Shown in pieces: positions 11,045 to 22,544 of a DNA stretch of 64,000 nucleotides. The notes beneath the pieces were generated by a model. That model did no database searches. It was given only the letters and a program-made list of their open reading frames with translations, and was not told the origin of the DNA. Within the stretch, counting starts at the first letter, position 1. Each line of letters starts with the position of its first letter. The stretch comes from Fagopyrum homotropicum. Its lineage: Eukaryota > Streptophyta > Magnoliopsida > Caryophyllales > Polygonaceae. The position numbers and the translations under genes are program-made. The DNA lies in assembly GCA_033239125.1 (NCBI GenBank), contig BSWB01000001.1:111904916-111968915 (forward strand), in the 5' to 3' direction.

Positions 11045-12629
11045 GTCCCAACTATAGACTAAGAGATGACATGATTTATGCATGCAGAAAAACGACAAAA
11101 TCTTTTTGGAGTTGTGCTTCTAATATTGGATCACCTTCATAGTCATGTTTCATAGTAATGGACAAGCAATCATGCATCGAATAAATGAAGGCATGGAAAG
11201 GCAATTATACTTAACTCAAAAGCATGCATGAAATGTAAAAATGAAGAAGTCAAGATGATCATGAGCATATCCAATCTAGATCACTAAGTCTTACACACAT
11301 GCAAATAGGTCACAAGGGCTTGTGAAATAAAAGGCCAAGAAACGTCGTGATTAGGTGGGAATTTTTCTAGGTTATGTGATGCTAATCCGGGAATGGAACT
11401 AACTTCACAACTTCACATTTTTATCAACTTGCCACAAGTGTATATTTTCTCCATCTTTTCTTTCTTTTCTTTTCTTTTTCTTTCACTTATTTTTGAGACA
11501 ATGGCATAGGTGTACAAAAGCCGAAACCTTGGTGATTAGTCGTCCTCGGGCTTTTTTATTTTTCGAGGTGCATCCACACCGGGCACACATACCAAAGCTC
11601 GTTAGGACTATCGGTTTATTTGACTTTGGCAAGGCACAAACACCCGATTATGTGAATGGTGCCGAGTTACTCGTCATTTAAACCACCGTCCCCAAACCTA
11701 TATTTTTGTCTACACTTTCACAACAAATTCAGCACTTTATTCACAACATTCTTTCATCAACAACTTCACCCCACACTTGCTTTTCACACACATCAACACA
11801 CTAGCATGCTCCTATTCCCGGATGGGTCAAAAGAGGTCAAATTTTTATATCAATTGAGGTGCTCAAGCAACATGATCAAGATGAGAAGTAGAGGAAAATG
11901 AATTGCCTTAGTCATTCCTAAATGATGTGCAAGAACTAGCATGCAATTTCGACTTTCAATCCTCAATCCAATAAAGCAAGCATCATAATCACAAATCACT
12001 CATGGGATTCAAGATAAGTACTTCAAGTCCACATATGCATTCATCTATTCAACACACAAGGCCATCCATAGCCAATTCACAAGACAATTTCATCATAAGG
12101 GTCATTCCCAAGCTTAGAAGCACTAAAATTTTTTAAATTTTCTGATTTTTTTGGAATTTTTGAAATATGTATGTACAATGCAAAAAGCTAATGAAACATG
12201 TGACAAAAAGAAACTACCCTAGATGCTTATCATGCAAAAGATCATGCAAACCCCACCCCATACTTAGAAACACATTGTTCCCAATGTGTAAATGAAGTAA
12301 AGAAGAGTGAAAGAGGCTTCTCACAATGTAAAAATAGTTTGCTTTGGTATTTGGGATTACTCAAGTGGATTGATGGTGGATGATCCTATCAACGATGGTA
12401 GAGAGCTCAAGGTGTTCGTTATGTCGTCGGGAGCCGCGCTAGGCACCGCTAGCCGTCCAAGTTCCGCGTCCGCTCCACCCACAATTGATGAGGGACTCAT
12501 CATCATCATCCACATGCCATGCAAGACTTCCATCCCACCAAGACTCTAGCATACACACAAAGCACACCAAAACACAAAAACAGAAAAATCAAAACAAAAA
12601 CAAAAACGAAAAGGGAAAAACGATTACCA
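11045..12629 (-). other. Element A 3' noncoding region
   Basis: 1.6 kb homologous to 1323-2903 of element H, with no supportable ORF. The block at 11510-11700 (GGCACC...CCCGATTATGTG...CTTTGGCAAGG region) is shared with families I elements B and E. A/T-rich and CA-rich simple sequence lies at 12555-12620. Confidence 0.75.
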
Positions 12630-12676
12630 ATGGGTTGCCTCCCATCAAACGCTTCTATAAGATCATTAGCTTGACC
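12630..12676 (-). promoter_or_regulatory. Tandem stem-loops after the pol stop (element A)
   Basis: Sense strand: stem-loop 1 (12676-12661) GGTCA, loop AGCTAA, TGATC with one G-T pair; stem-loop 2 (12645-12630) ATGGG, loop AGGCAA, CCCAT. The closing pair A-T here is T-A in B and E: a compensated change. Confidence 0.65.
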
Positions 12677-12691
12677 AAACTCGGAGGCGTC

Positions 12692-15219
12692 TCACTCGAG
12701 GTGAAGTGGGGCAATCATATCCACTGGAGCTCCCGGGATATACTTCTTCAAACGGTGCCCATTCACCTTAAACTATCCACAATGCTCCCCACCTATCTCA
12801 ACCGCTCCATGGGGAATTATCTTCTTCACCACATAAGGACCCGTCCATCTTGACTTTAGCTTTCCGGGGAAGAGCCGCAACCTTGAGTTGAAGAGAAGGA
12901 CCAAGTCTCCTTCACTTAACTCTTTCGGGATGAGACGCTTGTCATGCCAACGTTTTGTCCTTTCTTTGTAGATCCGGGTGTTTTCATAGGCATCCAACTG
13001 GATCTCTTCAAGAGCGTTCATATCAAGCAACCTCTTCTCTCCGGCCTCCTTGAGGTCAAAATTCAGCCACCTTATGGCCCAATACGCTCTATGCTCCATC
13101 TCCACCGGAAGGTGGCAAGACTTGCCATAGGCTAGCTTGTAAGGAGTGGTGCCAATCGGTGTCTTGAAAGCAGTTCTAAAGCCCACAAAGCATCATCGGG
13201 CTTCATATCCCAATCCTTTCTCGTCCTAGAAACCGTCTTTTCAAGAATTCCCTTTATCTCCCGGTTGGAAATCTCCACTTGGCCACTAGTTTGGGGATGG
13301 TAAGGTGTTGCCACCTTGTGAGTCACCCCATACTTAGCCAAAAGTGTCCCGAAGTTCCTATTAGTGAAGTGCTTCCCTCCATCACTTATGATCACCCTTG
13401 GTGTTTCAAACCTAGGAAAGATCACTCGGTTGAAGAATCACACCACAACCTTGGCATCATTTGTGGGAGAGGCGATTGCCTCCATCCATCTCGAGACATA
13501 GTCCACCGCCAATAGGATGTAGAGGTTGCCACATGAGGAGAGGAATGGTCCCATGAAGTCCATACCCCACACATCGAATATCTCCACCTCTTGTATATTG
13601 TTCAAGGGCATCTCATTCCTCCTTGAGATTTTGCCAGTCCTTTGGCAAGCATCACAAGCTACCACAAAATTCTGCACATCCTTGAACAAACTTGGCCAAA
13701 AGAAACCCGATTGCAACACCTTAGCACATGTCTTGTGTGAGCTAGCATGCCCTCCACATGGCAAGGAATGAAAATGGCGGATCACACTCTCCACCTCATC
13801 CTCCGGTATGCATCTCCTAAAGACTCCATCCGGCCCTCTCTTGAACAAAAGCGGTTCACTCCAATAGTAATGCCTCACATCCTTGAAAAATTTCTTCCTT
13901 TGGGCATAGGATAAACTGGGTGGCACCTCCTCACAAACGAGATAGTTTTCTATGTCGGCATACCATGGCTCATTACCCCTTGACATTTGAAACAAGCATT
14001 CCTCCACCATTTGCAATTGCTCATCCCGGAATGAGTCATCAATCGGGATGTCATCTCTCTCAAGCTCCAATGGTGGGAGTCTACTAAGGTGATCCGCCAC
14101 AGAATTTTCAGACCCTTTCTTATCCCGGATTTCCAAGTCAAACTCTTGAAGAAGAAGGATCCACCGAATCAACCGAGGCTTGGCATCCTTCTTTGTAAGG
14201 AGATAACGGATCGCAACATGATCCGTATACACAATGACCTTCGCTCTAGCAAGATACGAGCGGAACTTCTCAAATGCGTACACAACCGCTAGTAACTCCT
14301 TCTCGGTGGTAGCATAATTGAGTTGGGCATCATCTAGCATCTTGCTAGCATAATAAATGGCATGTGTGCGCCCATCTTTCCTTTGCCCCAAATCAGCCCC
14401 AACGGCTACATCACTCGCGCCACACATGATCTCAAACGGTAAACTCCAATCCGGAGGTTGCATGATGGGTGCGGAGATCAAAGCATTCTTCAACCTACAA
14501 AAAGTTTCAAGGCAATCCTTGGAGAAAACAAACTCAACATCTTTCATTAGTAGGTTAGTAAGAGGCTTAGAAATCTTAGAGAAATCTTTAATGAATCTCC
14601 GGTAAAAACCGACATGCCCTAAAAAACTCCTTACCCCCTTCACCGAGGTAGGTGGTGGCAACTTCTCTATCGTCTCTATCTTAGCCCTATCAACCTCAAT
14701 GCCACGGTTGGACACCAAGTGTCCCAACACAATACCTTCACTTACCATGAAGTGGCATTTCTCCCAATTCAAGACTAGATTAGTCTCCTCACATCTTTTT
14801 AGCACTAGGGATAAGTTAGCTAAGCAATCATCAAATGAAGATCCATAAACAGAAAAATCATCCATAAACACTTCCATGATGTTTTCAATATACTCAGAAA
14901 AGATGGCCATCATACACCTTTGAAAGGTGGCGGGTGCATTACACAACCCAAACGGCATTTTCCTATATGCAAATGTACCCCATGTACATGTGAATGTGGT
15001 GTTCTCTTGGTCATCGGGGTGGATAGGGATTTGGAAGAATCCACTATAGTCATCTAAGTAGCAAAAGTGAGAATGTTGAGCTAATCTCTCTAGCATTTGG
15101 TCAATAAAGGGAAGAGGGTGATCTTTCCTAGAGGCCACATTTAGTTTCCTATAGTCTATACACATCCTCCATCCCGTAACCGTTGTAGTGGGGATTAATT
15201 CATTGTTCTCATATGTTAC
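12692..15219 (-). pseudogene. Element A pol, main part: RT, RNase H and integrase
   Basis: This continues the frame interrupted by C. RT shows the WRMCIDYRKLN motif (about 15165), MPFGLCNAPATF (about 14945) and the catalytic box VFMDDFSVYG (about 14860). RNase H shows a FEIMCGASD motif, where the first catalytic region usually reads CDASD, then TTEKELLAVV, YTDHVAIRYL and VADHLSR. Integrase has the zinc region ending CDACQRTG and the D,D-35-E core. Lesions: stop TGA at 13435-13437 (CGA to TGA by comparison with G), a one-base deletion near 13178 that shifts frame within WAYRTAF, and a stop at 12771-12773 shortly before the natural end HLE-TGA at 12692-12694. Frame and order match G, which lacks the C insertion. 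Confidence 0.92.
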
Positions 15220-17354
15220 TGTAACACCCCGAATCCGCGGGACTCGGGATGTCACATTGGGCTAGGATCTCACAATGGATCCTGACCCTAACCTGACAAC
15301 AAGTTCACTGGACCTTACAACATGGCACTGACAGATATAAAACAAATACATAAAACAACATAAACTGTACGACCCAAAGTAAACAACAACATAGCCGAGT
15401 ATATAAAACGACATCCTCACATAGGAGGTACAAAAGATCATCCTCACGCAGGAGGGGAAACACAACAACCCCAAACCAACCACCTAATGTACGAGAGTCC
15501 TCGGCCTGTCACCCTGCCAGATTACCCAGTAGCACCTAACCTGTAAACATCCACAACACGGTATGAAACCGTTAACTAACCATACATATATGAGGTAATG
15601 CATAAGCACAAGCACAATCATGAAAGATAAACACATCAGCATGCTATTACACATTTACCCATTTATTATCTTTATATAATAACCATTCACTCAAAAACCG
15701 TATATATATATATAGATAGATGAAAGTATGTGACACGAGGACCGATACATCCCCGCCTCTGAGTACAATGTCCAGCTATACGAGTATCGGTCACACAATC
15801 CGTGTACCCTATGGGAGTGGATTGCGCCCTTCCTGTAAACCAGTCTGGCCCGACATCAGAGAACCTCCCAGACTCCATGGCGGGATGAAAGGGAAAGGTT
15901 ATCACAACCACGCAGTGGGGCAGTCAATAGAACATAGGTCGATAAAAACGACAACTCATGCTATCATAGCAAACATATGAAGCACACACCACTCATGCAA
16001 ACACCCAATATAGGGATGGTAGCTAAGTAAGTCCTACGGACTTACCTCAACCTCGTACAAACTCAACCACGATCACCTCTACACTGGAGGGACAACACGG
16101 CCTATAAACAAGGCATAAAGAGATATATCAACCTCTATTCATCAAAGGGGTCACACCTAGACCCAAAGAGATCCATAAGGATCATACTCAATCTATGAGC
16201 CTCACAACCAACTAAACCTCAATATCTCAACATAACTCACAATTCCTCAAATCTCAAGGTAGTATCTAATCAACATTTCTCACTCTCAATTTTAATCCTA
16301 ATTTAATTAATTAACCTTTAATTAATTAATTAGATTTTGCCAGAATAACGTTTTGCCCGCAGGCAATTTCTAAACCCACCTGTCATCAGATTTCATCAAA
16401 CAAACAACCCATAATCACTAGAATAATATAACGACCATAATGGAATTTCTAATTGTCCTATTGGACAAGCCTAAACTCAACTTAGGCCAAATTGCAGTAC
16501 GGAAAACGAATAAATTCATAACTTATTCGTTACTAACCCGATTGACGATCTGAAAGAAGATTCGGAATCACAACGACGCAGGCTACGCATGGACAGCATC
16601 AAATTCATCGGAATCTGAGTGACAGAACCGTCCTGGTGACATATATGCTCGACCAGCCCTTCATATACTCGGAAATGCAGAAACTCGGTACCGATATGAA
16701 GAGAATGAAGAGAGGAATCCAGAAACTCAAACGGAATTGAAATCGGATTAGAAACGGAGAGTAGATCTGAGTTTGAAGGTTGAGAGAAATCAGAGCTTTT
16801 ACGAGAAAACGGGAAAGGAAATGAATTAATAAAGGATTTTCCGCTATTTATAGTGAAGACGATAATTATCCTTTAGTAAAGTCGATAATTATCCTTTAAC
16901 CGATCCAAAGGCGGGTCGAACCTCTTTCTCCAAACTTCTCGAGATTGGAACATTAAATCTGGAATATTGTAGGGATAATTATTCCACAACTGCCTCGTAA
17001 AACGTGTATTCCTAATCCGTCTTTCTTAGCCGTTAAGAAACGAAATAGCGACTCTTTTGACCGTTTTGCCTCTCCATGTTATTTCATATTTAGGACATAT
17101 CCGATGTCCTGATCATTTCTCTCAACTGCATTTTTATTAATTGGAGCTCCCAAATGCTCCAAATAACACCGGAGGCTAAAAATAATTACCCGGGGAAAAA
17201 GTAAAAATTTCCCCAAACGTCCAAAATTACGCCAGGAACATAACGGTGGGACTCATATTCATCACTTGCGAAATCTTCGCGAGTTATATGTCAATTACTA
17301 TCAACGATTAAGTTAATCAACATTAATTAGAATTCGGAAATTCTAACTATTACA
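15220..17354 (-). repeat. Element C 3' LTR
   Basis: Counting by eye over its first ~380 bases I see about nine substitutions against 22545. TATA-like CTATAAATAG is at 16853-16844 (minus). A (TA)n run is near 15698-15713, TTAATTAA-rich palindromes at 16306-16336 and a direct repeat of GATAATTATCCTTT at 16859 and 16884. Confidence 0.95.
16844..16853 (-). promoter_or_regulatory. TATA box in element C 3' LTR
   Basis: CTATAAATAG on the minus strand, duplicated in the 5' LTR at 24173-24182. It lies about 0.5 kb from the LTR's 5' end in its own sense. Confidence 0.6.
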
Positions 17355-17392
17355 TCACACACCCCTTAAAAAAAAGTTTCGTCCCGAAACTT
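17355..17392 (-). promoter_or_regulatory. Polypurine tract and stem-loop before element C 3' LTR
   Basis: In sense, AAGTTTCG / CGAAACTT with loop GGA (17392-17374), then T8, AAGGGGTGTGTGA and the LTR. The spacing of 19 nt between stem and LTR equals that in Athila-like elements H and B, although this family is distant. Confidence 0.75.
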
Positions 17393-17514
17393 GAACAATT
17401 CCCAAATCCTCTCGGACCCATACGCCGAGGTATAACTCTCACTCTTTCTATCGGAGGTATCACATCTCCGTTCAAAAGATCACAACCTATAACAATCTAT
17501 AACCTCAAGTATAA

Positions 17515-17830
17515 ACATGGAGGAATCATCACTCCAGGAAACAGGGCCATAACGCTACCCAAATGCGTAGAGGAATCACGTCTCTCGCCATACCACATCA
17601 CAAGGCATAGAAGAAGCACATCTCTAGCCAAAACATATCACATGCATAGAGGAAATACGTCTCTAGTAAACCATAATCATATATATCGTATGGAGGAATC
17701 ACATCTCCATTAAAACTATGTCCATCAAGGTAGCATGGAGGAAAGAACCATCTCCAGCTGAATCCTAACCACACTCAAATAGCATGGAGGAAAGAACCAT
17801 CTCCAGCTATAAATATAAATCATTCTCAGA
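17515..17830 (-). repeat. Degenerate minisatellite in element C
   Basis: A unit of about 60 bp with the core (c)atggaggaa...atctccagc recurs at about 17516, 17569, 17607, 17645, 17693, 17733 and 17783. Copies vary in spacing and sequence. It lies between the integrase relic and the polypurine tract; no coding frame is supported. Confidence 0.7.
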
Positions 17831-18138
17831 TAGCGTGGAGGAAATAATCATCTCCAGCTATGACATACACTACGCTAGCACAACAAGATCTAATAAGGTC
17901 ATAAATCACATCACAACTAGCATGAAATAACACATCAAGGCATATAAGCACATAAGCACAACATTCATCAAGATAGCACTAAGATAGCGTGGAGGAAATA
18001 ATCATCTCCAGCTATGACATACACTACGCTAGCACAACAAGATCTACTAAGATCATAAATCACATCACAACTAGCATGAAATAACACATCAAGGCATATA
18101 AGCACATAAGCACAAATTCATCAAGATAGCACTAAGAT
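17831..18138 (-). repeat. 154-bp direct tandem duplication in element C
   Basis: 17831-17984 and 17985-18138 are adjacent copies starting TAGCGTGGAGGAAATAATCA, with only a few differences (taataaggtc against tactaagatc, and one 1-2 base indel). Each copy contains one minisatellite core, so the duplication extends the array at 17515. Confidence 0.88.
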
Positions 18139-18889
18139 CTACTCGTGCTCCCACAAATGGGTCTGTCCCAACATATATTCTGGATAGTTCCTCAGGACAC
18201 TATCCTTAGTCTCTCACATAGCCTCTTCATGTCTTCATCTCGACCATCATATCCTCAATATGGGAATGTCTTTCGAATGCAAGTGTTTCATATCTTATTC
18301 CAAGAATGTAATCAGATGCTCAACAACGATGTGGTTCAACTTAACCACTAGCTCATTATAACTCACAAAGTGTTTCCAATTTGGTATATACTTCCTCAGT
18401 TGAGACACAAGAACACTGGGTGAACATCCACCAACTTCAGAGTGAAAGCTAAACATCTTGTTGCCTTCACAAAACTGATCAAGATCTCAAGTAACCGACA
18501 TATTGAAAACTCAGTTCCCCTTTCCATAATACATAACTAACGTCTCACAGCTGAGATACCTCCAGTCGGACATGAACTCTCACTTGAACTTTAGAGGTTA
18601 ACACCTCTTGTCTACACACACAATTTGGTGACTATGTAGAGCCGACACTCTTCCTTTAATCATCGTTACTTGAACTATAAAATCCTGAATCTGGTCAGGT
18701 GTTATTCCACTACTACTGCTAGATCACTTCTAGCATAAGGTTATACGACATCTATGTCTATATATATTGCCTCATAGGGCCATCCCAGAAAGATGCACGT
18801 CCTTCATTGTTATATAATAAACTCATTAATGGAAGGTAATATATAACCATCCACGTTTCCCATTCGACTTACAACTTATAATAGATCTT
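18139..18889 (-). other. Element C, downstream of integrase core, unassigned
   Basis: This stretch is where the integrase C-terminus and a possible chromodomain should be. Stops occur in all frames and I could not recognise a domain in it. Confidence 0.5.
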
Positions 18890-19390
18890 TAAGATCTAGA
18901 TGATCCTCTCTAACTGACCATCTGTCAGGGGGTGAAGTGTAGTCATGAGGTACAAACTCTTCCCCAAAGCAGTCTGAATCTGCTGCCCAAAATCTCAAAG
19001 TAAAAACATCCATCTCAATCAGAAATGATCGTTCTCGGTATACCATGGAGTCTCACTATCTGTCTAGTGTAATCCCCAGCCAATTCATTCACTAGCCACG
19101 TCCTTCTAATAGAAATGAAACGCGCCGGATTCGTTAATCTGTCATCAACAATCCGGATACATCAAAACTCCCATTAGACCTCAATCCCATCACAAAGTCC
19201 ATAAAGATGTCCTACCACTTCCACTACTACACTGGTAGTGGATGGAGCTCATCTCTAGGTCGGAAATGTTTTATCTTGACCTGTTGACATGTCACACACT
19301 GTGTCACAAATCTGATTACATCAGTTTCCATCTTCTCCATCAATATAATCGTCTCACCTTGTGGCACATCTTACTCGTACCTGAATGTAC
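18890..19390 (-). pseudogene. Element C integrase relic
   Basis: Only fragments can be read on the minus strand, in shifting frames: a zinc-finger end VTQCVTCQQVKIKHF (about 19330-19260), the first catalytic region DIFMDFVMGL (about 19225-19180), the second HGIPRTIISD followed by a stop (about 19050-19015), and LHPLTDGQLERI with the Glu of the third position (about 18945-18905). These are the expected blocks in the expected order for Ty3/gypsy integrase. Stops and frameshifts separate every block, so no protein can be made. Confidence 0.8.
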
Positions 19391-19576
19391 TGAGTAAGGT
19401 ATACAGTGAATGTACTGTAAAATTGTATGTTTCACTCTGCATCAGCAGGTACACAAAAGCAGTCATGACTCTTCATCGTTCCATCTACTCTCATGGAGAA
19501 CTGTGGTGCCTCATTACGGGACATCTTCTCTCCCATCTTCAACATGGTCGGGCAGGTCCCTTGCTTCTATTGGACC

Positions 19577-20240
19577 TCATCCAACAGACCAGGTAGAACC
19601 TTTAAGGCATAATTGGATATTCTCATCAAGGAACTGATTGTCCAACTCTAGCCAAGCTAGATCTCTCTGAAGCTGAGGTTGAACTATCAGTCTCACAATC
19701 ATCTTCTCTTGGAGCGTCTTTCCATTCAAGTTATCTGCGATAACATTCAACTTCTCTGAATGATATGGAATCTTCAAGTCAAAGTCTTGATCAACTTAAG
19801 CTCCTAACACTGGCGGTTATTCAACCCCTGTTGCATAAAGTATACTTCAGATTTCTATGATCTATAGAAATCTGACATGAAGATCACACCGGTACGGTCT
19901 TCAAAACTTAAAGGTTTGAACTACCACTACTAACTCTAAATCGTGAGTCGGGTAGTTCTCATCATACGTTCTCAGCTGTAAACACACATATCAATAACCC
20001 TACTCCTTTGTAGTAATACACATATCAGACTTAGCTGGGATGTATCACCGTAAATCACGGGATCCCAAAAATCTTCTAACTACAACAGAATGGAAGTAGA
20101 GGTCAAATGCCTCCTTAACTCTTCAGAACTTAGACACACTGCTTTCATCACGTAGTTATGGTGGCCTTCTCAAAAGACTCGCAAATGAATATGTAATCAT
20201 ATAAAATCCTTCCTCAAAGCATTGGTAGCAATCGGCTGAG
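19577..20240 (-). pseudogene. Element C RNase H relic
   Basis: The best segment, 19777-19577, reads YHSEKLNVIADNLNGKT, the decayed form of the usual YHPGKANVVADALSRK that closes RNase H. Upstream fragments towards 20240 lie where the rest of RNase H belongs but are too broken to place residues. Confidence 0.7.
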
Positions 20241-20830
20241 CCGAGAAAACCATGTATTCCTTAATGTTCATCAGTATCTCCCATGTTACAACATACTTGA
20301 TTCTCGCCAGGTCAACCATGATCCCACTGGCGGAGACAACATGGCCTAAAAAGGCTACCATTGGCATCTCAACTTACACTTAGAGAGCGTAGCATACAAC
20401 CCTCTATCTCTCGAAATCTGCAGAACGGTTCTCAGACGATCGGTCTACTATTCTCTGCTATGAGAGTAAACCGACATGTCATCCATGAAGTCCACCACCA
20501 ACTAATCAAGGAAGTCGATGAAGATACTATTCATCAACTCCATAAAAACTACTAAAACATTTGTCAACCCAAATGACATCACTACAAACTCGTAGTGTCC
20601 ATAACAGGTATGGGATGCTATCTCATACACATGTTGCTCTCTCATCCATGACAAGGGATATCTTGAGCACAAAGGAATTCTGAAAACACAATTGCTTCTT
20701 GAAGCTAACTCATCAGGTCGTCAATAGGGAACATGGAACCCACTAGGGTAAACCCGTTTCAGTAAACTTTTCAAGTTATGAGTACAATATCTCACCAAGC
20801 ACCATATAGTGTGGCTTTCCCATTCAATCT
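20241..20830 (-). pseudogene. Element C reverse transcriptase relic
   Basis: Readable blocks on the minus strand are YEFVVMSFGLTNV (about 20600), MELMNSIF, the catalytic box VDFMDDMSVYS (20510-20461) and VAFLGHVVSASGIMVDLA (about 20365-20305), matching the order of Ty3/gypsy RT. At least six stops and several frameshifts interrupt it. The catalytic Asp pair survives as sequence only. Confidence 0.82.
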
Positions 20831-20834
20831 TGAA

Positions 20835-21167
20835 TCATACTTCAACTCGATAACGATGTCCACACTCCGCTGAGGTGGCAACTAGACGGTTCAATAACAC
20901 GTCTATAAACTCATAAACAACTAGAATACCTTCTATTGTTGGACTATCTCGCTCCTTCATGGTATAACAGTAGAAGGCGTCATATCCCTTTGCTATCAGC
21001 TCGCTACTCGTACATTCCTGATGACAAACCTGTCTCTTCAAAGGTCTTAACCTTAGAAGACCTCTATTTACCATCTCAGTAAAGACTATAATAGCCTTAC
21101 TATTAATATCTAACACCGCATGATATCTATTCATCCAATCCATACACATAATGACTTCCTCATGCAC
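20835..21167 (-). pseudogene. Element C protease/RT-linker relic
   Basis: Minus frame 21167-20835 contains MDWMNRYHAVLDINSKAI, the decayed form of the GMDWLSRYHAVLDC motif at the C-terminal side of chromovirus protease. The active-site DSGA segment was not found. It is placed directly upstream of RT, as expected. Confidence 0.72.
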
Positions 21168-21596
21168 CTACGGCATGACAAAGAAGTCTACAAGCCATAC
21201 ACAAGTCCCGAAATAAGGGAACAACCACATATCTCGCGGTTACCTCAGACCCCTAACTAGTAATCCTGTAAAGGAAAGTCCACCTTCTACTATATATCAA
21301 AGATCAACCATTAACGCATGCATCGAAAGACAAGAAGTGCATAGCACTCATAACAAACAAAACTCCACTAGGTAAACCATTAACGAGAATGGTACCTGTA
21401 ACAGCTAACTCCCGTAGCTCCACTATATATCATTACTCGATCTCGGATCTATGCTCCTCAAGTATCACTGAGGTCCTCACTATAGCCTCCACTTCCACTC
21501 TTTCAGCACCGGAAAGATGAAGGTCTTGCTGGAAAGAAACACTACCTTGCTGACAGAAAGGGGCCAGATGGCCTAGTTCACCAAAGATGAAACAAG

Positions 21597-22258
21597 CTAT
21601 CGGTGCCAAAGGGCACTAAAAACACAAATGATCTGGATAGCCACAATTGTAACATAATTGTCCCATTCTTGCAACCTGTGCAATTGAAGGGTAACTCGAT
21701 CTTCGTCGTCCACCTTGAATGATCTTATTCCGAGAGGGAACTTGTAAAGGCAACGCCTTGCCCTGTCGACAAAACTTCGCTCTATGCCCTGCTTTACCAC
21801 ACGTAAAGCATATGATGGGTGCCTTTGGGCACACAGCTCGCCAGTGTCCCAACTTCCACACAATTAAAATACTATAGTTCCTTGCTAGTCATCTTCATGG
21901 ACAAAGGATCACTAGATTGTCCTGATATTGGACTTGGTTCCCCATTCATCATCTTTGCTTCTCCAGTAACTGATTCAGTCCATTGCTTCTTTCCGGATCC
22001 AGAAGCTTCAGTTGATCTCACAATTGTTGGTAAATCCGGTGTGGATCTACCTGCTATCACCGCTTCATATACTTGTTACATATATTCTTGAAACTTGGAT
22101 CTACTCATGGAAACACGATCAGCCTCTTCAAACTCGTTCTCTGCCATAAGCGAAATAACAGCGGAAACTGGTCCCTGACTTATCACCACTGGAGGAAGAG
22201 GGGGTGTACCCCTACCTCATCCCACTACAGATACTGCTCTAGTCTGAGTCATCTGTAG
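21597..22258 (-). pseudogene. Element C gag relic lacking the capsid core
   Basis: A start region MTQTRAVSVVG-stop (about 22249) with a proline run (TPPLPP) leads quickly to MAENEFEEADRVSMSRSKF and a Ser/Gly-rich linker, then to zinc knuckles: WKLGHWRAVC (first Cys pair lost), CFTCGKAGHRAKFC (intact CCHC) and CYNCGYPDHLC. From start to first knuckle is only about 130 codons, too short for the capsid core (usually over 200). A large deletion in gag is inferred. Stops at about 22216 and 22073 break it too. Confidence 0.75.
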
Positions 22259-22520
22259 GATATACGCACCTAATCTTATAAGGCTATATATATATGCCAT
22301 AGGTATCGATATGTATATAATACATCCACATAATCCATATTACACACAGATATATATACATATCTACGCTGCAGAGATCCATGGAAGAGGTGACGACTTC
22401 TTGTACATTCTATCCCAAAACCACACTTAAAACCAAAACCTTTGAAAACGTTAGATCCCATGTGGGCTCTGTTTATTTTACCTATCAAACCTCATTGCAG
22501 GTAGCAAGTGCCATTGTTGT

Positions 22521-22540
22521 CAACCCGGGCTCTGATACCA
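22521..22540 (-). promoter_or_regulatory. Primer-binding site, initiator tRNA-Met (element C)
   Basis: Minus strand TGGTATCAGAGCCCGGGTTG, four bases (GAGT) after the end of the 5' LTR. The first 12 bases are the standard plant tRNA-iMet primer site. It fixes element orientation. Confidence 0.92.
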
Positions 22541-22544
22541 ACTC

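Noticed and set aside
15720..15980. An 86-codon ORF repeated at 23049-23309
   Set aside because: It lies in the two LTRs of element C, antisense, with no recognisable domain; conserved only because LTRs are duplicated.
17515..18138. CRISPR-like array
   Set aside because: Repeat units and spacing are degenerate, the setting is a plant retrotransposon and no spacers of even length exist.
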